A stretch of 22,151 nucleotides of DNA from an uncultured Balneolaceae bacterium (GTDB lineage Bacteria; Bacteroidota; Rhodothermia; Balneolales; Balneolaceae). This document shows positions 16,404 to 22,151 of this stretch, one piece after another (position 1 is the first letter of the stretch; each line of letters opens with the position of its first letter). The position numbers were made by a program, and so were the translations under genes. The DNA lies in contig CALJMB010000252.1 of the NCBI GenBank assembly GCA_937982515.1, positions 1-22,151 of the forward strand, given 5' to 3'. A model generated the notes under the pieces. The model worked only from the letters and a program-made list of their open reading frames with translations. It did no database searches and was not told where the DNA came from.

Positions 16404-17815
16404 CTGAGCCAGAGCTGAAGTTGTTGGTATTGTATCTGGAAATAATACTGATTGCGGCGGAGCAGATAGCTGGCAAAGGGATAGAACTCTGATTGCAGCT
16501 TGGGTTGATGGAAGTGATAATTATATTCGGGATCATTCCGGTTATAAGCGTAAGACCAGATCATCTGGTCCAGATGCTGTTCTACATACCAGGGCGGGCC
16601 GAACAAAATATAGATCATGCCGGTGTCGGTTTTCCATCCCTCTTTGAAGTTGGAAAATTGTTTATTGGCTTCTTCAACACGTTCATAGTACATCCGTATT
16701 ACGCTTCTGGTTTTACTGGAATTGCCTATATGTTTCAACCAAAACCGGTCTACAGCCTGTTTTAAAGAGTCGGGATCATTGATTCTCATCATCTCTTCAT
16801 AATCACCACCATCCATCAGATAGGCCAGTGGTTGAGCCATTTCCCGGGAGGATTGGATGGAAGGATAGTTCATGCTTTTAACTCCAAAGTCGCGGGCTTT
16901 AAACAATTCCGTGTCTTTAGTGGGTTCAGATCTCACTTCAAACCTGTAATTGCCTCTCGGCTGCTGGGGAAACTTGAATTCAATCAATACACTGCCTGCC
17001 TGCGTCAATTTTCTGGTGGTAGACTGAATAACGGTACGGTCGCCAAAGTCTATGCCCTTGTACTGGATAGTTGAGGGGCTGTAATTATTATAGTGCATGG
17101 GCCGCGCTATCGTAGTATCCGATTCAAATCGTATCAACTCCGCCCTTACAGTCATGGGTTCCCTGGAGCTGTTGTTGGTTACCTGGAAGATAAACCGAAG
17201 AGAATCAACTTTTCCCTGTACATCATAGGTCGTTATCGGAATCCATTCACTTCCTTCTGTATCCACATCCTTGCCCAGCATACGTATGCTTGTGAGGCTC
17301 GCCACATTATTTTTAGGGTCTGGAATGAAAGTTTCAGTTGAGCCGGTTATCTGTTTTCCTGATATCTGATCTACGAGGGTAAAGCTTACTTCATATTTGC
17401 CCGGTTCAACGGGAATTCGTTCCTCAAAGGTAAATACATCCTGGCTATATACAATGTTGGGATCATCTCTCTCTATTGTAAAATCAAAGCGATTTGTTTT
17501 GATGATATTACTGCTGTTTTCCTGATCTAATATCTGCACGTCTATGGCAATCCGGGCCATTAAGGAATCATTTGCATCATTTTTTTTATAAATCAGGCTT
17601 CCATAGACAATATCGGCGGCAACATTTATACCCGGTTCGTCTTGCTCGTCTAAAAAACCAATAGCAGAAAACCGGACTTCCGGGTAGCCATCTCTGAAAA
17701 GGTATCCCGACCCTCTTTCAATATCGGGATTAAATGATCTGGCACAGCCTGCTAAAGATATAACCAGTGCTAACAGGCAAAATGTGGGGATTGGAATTAG
17801 CTGAACCAATTTCAT
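16376..17815 (-). CDS. GWxTD-domain lipoprotein
   Basis: The protein is 479 aa as read. A lipoprotein signal peptide ends in lipobox SLAGC (Cys24). The first half is beta-rich (for example VRFSAIGFLDEQDEPGINV and EERIPVEPGKYEVSFTLVD) and resembles a set of sandwich domains. The C-terminal third carries the family-naming motif EGWKTDTGMIYILFGPP with GWKTD at 393-397, followed by WSYAYNRNDPEYNYHF and YYFQIQYQQLQLWLSGQ. GWxTD proteins are widespread in Bacteroidota and relatives; their function is not established. The ORF ends unusually early with ILNRSI; a -1 frame tail continues to 16320 (see the separate entry). The gene is divergent from pyk and has no clear ribosome binding site before its ATG. 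Confidence 0.85.
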   Translation of the reverse strand: MKLVQLIPIPTFCLLALVISLAGCARSFNPDIERGSGYLFRDGYPEVRFSAIGFLDEQDEPGINVAADIVYGSLIYKKNDANDSLMARIAIDVQILDQENSSNIIKTNRFDFTIERDDPNIVYSQDVFTFEERIPVEPGKYEVSFTLVDQISGKQITGSTETFIPDPKNNVASLTSIRMLGKDVDTEGSEWIPITTYDVQGKVDSLRFIFQVTNNSSREPMTVRAELIRFESDTTIARPMHYNNYSPSTIQYKGIDFGDRTVIQSTTRKLTQAGSVLIEFKFPQQPRGNYRFEVRSEPTKDTELFKARDFGVKSMNYPSIQSSREMAQPLAYLMDGGDYEEMMRINDPDSLKQAVDRFWLKHIGNSSKTRSVIRMYYERVEEANKQFSNFKEGWKTDTGMIYILFGPPWYVEQHLDQMIWSYAYNRNDPEYNYHFHQPKLQSEFYPFASYLLRRNQYYFQIQYQQLQLWLSGQILNRSI

Positions 17816-18339
17816 AGCAGATTAAGTGTTATATTTTATAAATGTCTGTAGTATTTTAGGCATTTATTTTAAATTGTGCTCTCAATGGGTTTTATAATAG
17901 GTCAAATACCCATTATTAATCCTATGTTCCCTTCAACTGTTAAAAATAGTCGGAGTATTATAGTGTGCCATATAGCATGGTGTTTGAACTCATATTTCAC
18001 CAATTTTAGCTGTGCAAAGACCACAAGGGACAATTCCATTTGAATCGTGTCTGATTTGTTGTCATTTGTATCAAAATATAACAGCATGTTGAAAGGTTGT
18101 CATCCGCAGAATAAATATCAGACGCCTATCCTTCGCCCGACACAGAAGTTTATCCAGGCTGTATTGATATGCCCAGGCTGAATGTCAATACGGCCTAAAG
18201 AAAGAAGCTTTTTTTGTACGGATAATTCAAATCAAAAGCTTCATATTAACATTGATATGACAATAAATAACAAAAAATTAACTCTAAATGCATTAGCTTC
18301 ATCCATAAATTGTCAAAATAGCGACTTTATTTTTTTAAG

Positions 18340-18358
18340 GTAACATACTTAGTGTTAC
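18340..18358. promoter_or_regulatory. Palindrome overlapping the pyk promoter (candidate operator)
   Basis: GTAACA (18340-18345) and TGTTAC (18353-18358) form a perfect inverted repeat with a 7-base centre TACTTAG. Flanking bases extend the dyad imperfectly to AAG...TTT (18337-18361). Its right arm overlaps the first bases of the -7 element and its left arm lies in the -33/-7 spacer, the classic position for a repressor. No regulator gene is in the window to name. Confidence 0.5.
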
Positions 18359-18363
18359 TTTTG
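18356..18363 (+). promoter_or_regulatory. Bacteroidota-type -7 promoter element of pyk
   Basis: TACTTTTG matches the Bacteroidota -7 consensus TAnnTTTG exactly and ends 37 bases before the pyk ATG, giving a likely short leader of about 30 bases. The -33 region is a T-run (about 18328-18336) without a clean TTTG, so the match is to one half of the promoter only. Confidence 0.55.
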
Positions 18364-18400
18364 TCCCCAAAACAAAGCAGAATTTGAATCAGTTTACACA

Positions 18401-19834
18401 ATGAATATAAGCCAACGACGCACAAAAATAGTTTGTACTCTCGGTCCAAGTAGTGATAGTGAAGAAAAGATTGAACAGTTGGTGAGAAACGGAATGGATG
18501 TGGCAAGAATCAACTTTTCTCACGGAACGCACAAACAACATGGGGAAAAAATAGAAATTTTACGGCGGGTAGCCGATCGGTACGGCAAGAGCCTACCCAT
18601 ATTGGCCGATTTGCAAGGGCCTAAAATCCGTGTAGGGCAAATGAAAGACGGGATTCAGTATCTAGAAGCCGGGCAATATGTTACCCTCACCTCGGATGAT
18701 GTGATCGGTACAGATGAGGTCATCCCCATAGATTACAGAGAATTGGCTCAGGATGCTGTGGAGGGCAACAAGATTTTGATGGACGACGGTCTTCTGGAAC
18801 TGAAAATTGTAAAGAAGAATTCTTCGGATTTGGTTGCGCAGGTGGTGGTCGGGGGAGGCCTGAAATCTCGCAAGGGGGTCAACCTGCCTGATGTGAAAAT
18901 ATCTATGCCTTCCTTAACCCAAAAGGATGTGATAGATCTGGAATTTGCGCTGAAGCAGGGTGTCGATTACGTGGCTATGTCGTTTGTAAGGACTGCAAAT
19001 GATATTCAGGAAGTCATCTCACGCGTACGTGCAGCAGGCAGCCAGGCCGGAATTATTGCTAAAATTGAAAAGCCTGAAGCTGTTGAGGTAATTGATGATA
19101 TTATTGAAGAGTCCGACGGCATCATGGTAGCGAGGGGAGACCTGGGTATAGAAATAGCCAGTGAAAAAGTTCCTATGGTTCAGAAAAGTATTATTCACAA
19201 ATGCCGAAAAGCCGGCAAGCCTGTGATAACGGCAACCCAGATGCTTGATTCCATGATTCATAACCCACGGGCTACAAGGGCAGAAAGCTCTGATGTGGCC
19301 AATGCTGTATTAGACGGTACCGATGCTGTAATGCTATCTGGAGAAACAGCGGCGGGGGCATACCCTATAGAGGCTATCCAGGCAATGGACAAAATTTGCA
19401 GGTCGGTCGAAGAGAGTGCTTCTCATATTTATAACAGCCTGGAGTATAGAAAACCTGAGTGGAAGGAAAAGCAAATTATTGAATCACTGGCTTATTCTTG
19501 TGTAATGCTGGCCGAAAATGTAGAGGCAAAAGCAATCAGTACTATCACACATTCGGGAAGTACCGCACGGCGAATAGCCAAGTTTCGTCCTCATGTGCCT
19601 ATCGTGGCATTCACTGAAAGTAATGAAGTGCGCCGTCAGCTTGGCCTGGTTTGGGGAATAAGCCCTGTAAAACTGGATGAAATTTTTGATACGGATAAAA
19701 GCGTCAAATTGATGGAAGAATACCTTAAAGAGAACGGCATGGTTGAGCAAAAGGACCGCATAATTATTGCAACAGGAATGCCGGTAGCTAAAAAGGGACG
19801 TACTAATATGGTTAAGGTGAGCATCATTGAATGA
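18401..19834 (+). CDS. pyk: Pyruvate kinase
   Basis: This 477-aa cytoplasmic enzyme converts phosphoenolpyruvate and ADP to pyruvate and ATP, the last step of glycolysis. It starts TKIVCTLGPSSDS, with ARINFSHG at 35-42. The pyruvate kinase signature IIAKIEKPEAVEVID includes catalytic Lys221 and metal ligand Glu223; ARGDLG supplies Asp247; TATQMLDSMIHNPRATRAE and DAVMLSGETAAGAYP follow. The C-terminal domain (about 350-477) is the usual allosteric domain, and no PEP-utiliser domain is attached. Residue 75 in LQGPKIRVG is Lys where the muscle enzyme has Glu117 (GPEIRTG); a Lys there is associated with K+-independent pyruvate kinases. Length is normal. The ATG at 18401 has no Shine-Dalgarno sequence. 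Monocistronic by spacing. Confidence 0.96.
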   Translation: MNISQRRTKIVCTLGPSSDSEEKIEQLVRNGMDVARINFSHGTHKQHGEKIEILRRVADRYGKSLPILADLQGPKIRVGQMKDGIQYLEAGQYVTLTSDDVIGTDEVIPIDYRELAQDAVEGNKILMDDGLLELKIVKKNSSDLVAQVVVGGGLKSRKGVNLPDVKISMPSLTQKDVIDLEFALKQGVDYVAMSFVRTANDIQEVISRVRAAGSQAGIIAKIEKPEAVEVIDDIIEESDGIMVARGDLGIEIASEKVPMVQKSIIHKCRKAGKPVITATQMLDSMIHNPRATRAESSDVANAVLDGTDAVMLSGETAAGAYPIEAIQAMDKICRSVEESASHIYNSLEYRKPEWKEKQIIESLAYSCVMLAENVEAKAISTITHSGSTARRIAKFRPHVPIVAFTESNEVRRQLGLVWGISPVKLDEIFDTDKSVKLMEEYLKENGMVEQKDRIIIATGMPVAKKGRTNMVKVSIIE

Positions 19835-20088
19835 TAGAGGGCGGAAGCTATAGGTTGGGGATGGTCAGATATAGCACTAAAGACACCACTTAATCCCGCT
19901 ACCGGCGGATAGGCTCTTAATTAAGGAGAGACAGTACCTCGCTTTACTAAAGCCGGCACTATATTAAGAGATTTTAAATTACTCCATGTTTCGAATGTTG
20001 AGCTTCAACCATATCAACATATGGTTTGAAGCAATTATGAGGCAACCAATCAGTTTCTCCTTAATATAGGGGAGATTAAGGGGGTTGT
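19835..20088. other. Structured spacer between pyk and the TPR lipoprotein gene
   Basis: No ORF is supported in this spacer. It contains several inverted repeats: a strong hairpin GCTTCAACCATAT (20002-20014)/ATATGGTTTGAAGC (20019-20032) with a 4-base loop CAAC and one bulged base; CCTTAAT (20059-20065)/ATTAAGG (20075-20081); and TTAAGGAGA (19921-19929)/TCTCCTTAA (20056-20064). The first may mark the 3' end of the pyk transcript, although no T-tract follows. The rest resembles short repeated elements. Confidence 0.4.
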
Positions 20089-20184
20089 CCGGAATAGGCA
20101 ATAGGTAAGAGGAATGGGTAACAAGTGAAATTTACTCATCACTCATTAGCCAACCAATGCCTAATAACCAATAACTCATTCCGG
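20089..20184. repeat. MITE-like imperfect palindrome abutting a start codon
   Basis: A 96-base segment begins CCGGAAT (20089-20095) and ends ATTCCGG (20178-20184). The two halves are imperfect reverse complements over about 40 bases each, so it would fold into one long hairpin. Internally it is built of 7-base units: AATAGGC-AATAGGT on the left, ACTCATC-ACTCATT and CAATGCC-TAATAAC-CAATAAC on the right. There is no coding capacity. It stops two bases before the ATG of the TPR lipoprotein gene. Confidence 0.55.
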
Positions 20185-20186
20185 GG

Positions 20187-22088
20187 ATGAAGAAACTGGT
20201 TTACATATTATCTCTGATCTTCCTGTGGGGATGCAGCGGGCCATTACAAAGTTCCTGGAATAACTTCAGAGCCTATTATAATACACATTACAATGCCAAA
20301 AAGAGTTTCAGGGCAGGACTAAAACAAGTTGAAAAACAGCCTGTGGTTATTAATCCAGGCAAGCCCATCCGGGTGCACAGAGAGCCGGGCGATGCAGGGA
20401 ATGTGTATTTTACCGAGACCATAGATAAGGAGGCCCAGTTGCTTAGAAAGTTTCCGGACAGTAAATGGGCTGAGGACGCCCTTTTTCTTATCGGCAAGGC
20501 ATATTATTATCGCAAAGAGTTTTATCTGGCGCTGCAGAAGTTTGAAGAGCTTCATACTCTGGATCCGGATCCGCAACTGAGGCAAAAAGCTGTGATTTGG
20601 AAGGGGCGTGTGTTGTTAGACCTTGGCCAACATCAGGATGCGATCTTATACCTGGAAAATAAATTGAATGTACCTGACGATACTTGGAATGTATCCCTCA
20701 GGGCCCGGGCTCAGGTATTGTTGGCAGAACATTGTGCAATGGAGGGAAAATGGGAGTCTGCAGCCGATTACCTGAACCATGCCCTTTACTTCATCAATGA
20801 TAAAACATTTTTGGGCCGGGCCTTTTTTCTGTATGGACAGACACTTGAATATCTCGGGCGATACAGTCAGGCCTTTACTGCTTACGATCAGGTATCCAGC
20901 CATTTCCCTGACTACGAATATATTTATCAGGCTAATATTAAAAAGGGACAACTGGCTCGTAAAGAAGGTAATTTAGATCTGTCTCTGTCGGTTTTCACCT
21001 CTATGAAAAATGACGATAAAAACCATGAGAGGCGAAACGAGCTGAATTTTGAGATTGCCAGAACACAGGAAGTGAAAGGTCATGTCGCAACCGCTGAACA
21101 AATGTACAACCGGCTATTGTACTCTGGACCGGACGTAAGGCCTGTTTCCCGTGATCTGCGGGCTAAGGTTTACTTTAGATTGGGAGAAATATACAGTAAG
21201 CGGTATCAAAACTATACAGTTGCAGCAGCGTACTATGATTCATCATCTACGCAGGTAACCAATACAAGCCTTATAAGCGAAAATGAGGATGCAGGAGTGC
21301 TGGCAGAGGTATATGGCCGGTATGCTCTGCTCAGAGATGAAGCTGATAAAATTGACAGCCTTTTATGGCTTGGTACGCTGTCGGCATCCGAATTAGATTC
21401 GGTCATTAAAAAGGCCGGAGAAAAGAAGCGATATGAACTGCGGCAACAAGATGATGGCGAAGAACGTGCCACAGAGCGGTTGTTGGCTAACTTTGAATAT
21501 GTAGATTATGCTCCGGAAAGTGAGAATGCTTCTCAATATGGATTTCTGAATTATCGGAATCGGGATCTGGCGGCCGATGCAAGAAACAGGTTTCAGGCGA
21601 TATGGGGCAACAGGCCACTGGTGGATAACTGGAGAAGCATGGAAGCGGTTACCCGCGCAGGTTTTTTTAAAAAGAATGATCGTGCAATAGGTCCGCCTTC
21701 TGAGCAGGATCTGGCGGACCATGCTGATCGGTATTCCCCGCAGCCAGATATTAACATTTCTGCAATTCCGGCTACCGAAGAACAAAGGCTTGAGCTGATA
21801 CGGAGAAGAACAGAAGTCCGGTATGAACTGGGCAGCTTGTTTTTTCTGACGCTGAATGTGCCAGACAGCGCCTCTTCTTATTTTTTGCAGGTTGTTAGAG
21901 ACCAGCCCGCAGGTGAATTGGAGGCCAAGTCTATGTATTCCCTTTTCGAATTATATCATTTGGAGGGACAGGAGGACAACTCGGTGATGTGGGGCATAAG
22001 AATACTGGAAAATTACCCGAACACAAAGTATGCGGAAAGAGTCAGCCGGCGGTTAAATAAAGATTCTGCTATCCGTACCAAGCCATAA
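20187..22088 (+). CDS. TPR-repeat lipoprotein, PorW/SprE-like
   Basis: The protein is 633 aa. The short signal peptide MKKLVYILSLIFLWGC ends in Cys16; Trp at -2 of the lipobox is unusual, but the context is that of a lipoprotein. Directly after it comes WNNFRAYYNTHYNAKKSF, the YNT-YNAKK motif that opens many Bacteroidota TPR lipoproteins, including PorW/SprE of the type IX secretion/gliding apparatus. TPR-like helices run through the chain: WAEDALFLIGKAYYYRKEFYLALQKFEEL, FFLYGQTLEYLGRYSQAFTAYDQV, FRLGEIYSKRYQNYTVAAAYYD, and a last repeat near the end (SMYSLFELYHLEGQEDN, ILENYPNTKYA). An acidic, low-similarity part lies in the middle. It is shorter than typical PorW (about 850 aa), so it could be another TPR lipoprotein. 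The ATG has only GGGG touching it, because a repeat element occupies the leader. Confidence 0.7.
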   Translation: MKKLVYILSLIFLWGCSGPLQSSWNNFRAYYNTHYNAKKSFRAGLKQVEKQPVVINPGKPIRVHREPGDAGNVYFTETIDKEAQLLRKFPDSKWAEDALFLIGKAYYYRKEFYLALQKFEELHTLDPDPQLRQKAVIWKGRVLLDLGQHQDAILYLENKLNVPDDTWNVSLRARAQVLLAEHCAMEGKWESAADYLNHALYFINDKTFLGRAFFLYGQTLEYLGRYSQAFTAYDQVSSHFPDYEYIYQANIKKGQLARKEGNLDLSLSVFTSMKNDDKNHERRNELNFEIARTQEVKGHVATAEQMYNRLLYSGPDVRPVSRDLRAKVYFRLGEIYSKRYQNYTVAAAYYDSSSTQVTNTSLISENEDAGVLAEVYGRYALLRDEADKIDSLLWLGTLSASELDSVIKKAGEKKRYELRQQDDGEERATERLLANFEYVDYAPESENASQYGFLNYRNRDLAADARNRFQAIWGNRPLVDNWRSMEAVTRAGFFKKNDRAIGPPSEQDLADHADRYSPQPDINISAIPATEEQRLELIRRRTEVRYELGSLFFLTLNVPDSASSYFLQVVRDQPAGELEAKSMYSLFELYHLEGQEDNSVMWGIRILENYPNTKYAERVSRRLNKDSAIRTKP

Positions 22089-22151
22089 AAAAGGCAATTG
22101 TACTCTTTTTCCGCATATCGGATTTAACGGTCAATATACTCTAGGGCGTGT

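Larger units (their letters stand above)
17816..18400. other. Intergenic region between the GWxTD gene and pyk
   Basis: This 585-base divergent spacer has no gene I can support. Its central part holds a direct repeat CCAGGCTG (18154-18161 and 18173-18180) interleaved with an inverted repeat GTATTGATAT (18161-18170)/ATGTCAATAC (18182-18191, one mismatch, 11-base loop). A second inverted repeat GAAGCTTTT (18204-18212)/AAAAGCTTC (18234-18242) follows. The last 65 bases contain the pyk promoter and palindrome. The structured part could be a small RNA, a remnant element or a regulatory leader. Confidence 0.35.

Noticed and set aside
17902..18087. Minus-strand 61-codon ORF upstream of the GWxTD gene
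   Set aside because: Hydrophobic, low-complexity chance frame in AT-rich DNA with no start signals or recognisable motif.
22089..22151. AAAAAG/CTTTTT stem after the TPR lipoprotein gene as a terminator
   Set aside because: A six-base A-T stem is too weak, and the sequence ends too soon to judge.
1..22151. CRISPR array, prophage, insertion sequence or defence system
   Set aside because: No regularly spaced repeats, integrase, transposase, Cas, restriction or toxin-antitoxin signature was seen on either strand.

Overview
The window looks like chromosomal DNA of a Bacteroidota-type bacterium, most likely of the Balneolales/Rhodothermia side. The support is a SusC/SusD pair, PorD-like (DUF4835) and PorV/PorQ-like proteins, a GWxTD-domain lipoprotein, a TPR lipoprotein of PorW/SprE type, and a pyruvate kinase promoter with the Bacteroidota -7 motif TAnnTTTG. 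The taxonomic call is inference from gene content. No rRNA, tRNA, CRISPR array, transposase or phage gene is visible.

Layout. (1) 10-900 (-): a DUF4835/PorD-like exported protein, divergent from (2) 1177-2076 (+), a PorV/PorQ-like barrel protein. The latter is coupled, with only 3 nt between stop and next ATG, to (3) 2080-4137 (+), an exported helix-hairpin-helix protein with a long barrel-like C-terminal part. (4) 4420-10345 (+): a sulfate activation island, in order SLC13/DASS permease with two RCK_C domains, CysQ, CysC, CysD, CysN. The permease would import sulfate, CysD/CysN make APS, CysC makes PAPS and CysQ removes PAP. No APS/PAPS reductase or sulfotransferase is in the window, and the spacers are long for one operon. 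(5) 10440-10685 (+): an unrecognised 81-codon ORF behind a REP-like hairpin. (6) 15919-10808 (-): a nutrient uptake operon susC-susD-small lipoprotein (DUF4843-like) with no enzyme or regulator attached. (7) 17815-16376 (-): a GWxTD lipoprotein whose last codons look frameshifted. (8) 18401-19834 (+): pyruvate kinase, with a palindrome overlapping its promoter. (9) 20187-22088 (+): a TPR lipoprotein whose start codon abuts a 96-bp MITE-like imperfect palindrome.

The envelope genes at both ends (PorD-, PorV- and PorW-like) fit scattered type IX secretion/gliding machinery; this rests on family resemblance and not on a core T9SS locus. Most of the window is ordinary metabolism and envelope biology. 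The items most worth a second look are the HhH-barrel protein, the GWxTD frameshift with its 7-nt repeat signature, the pyk promoter palindrome, the MITE-like element, and degenerate heptanucleotide repeats in several spacers.
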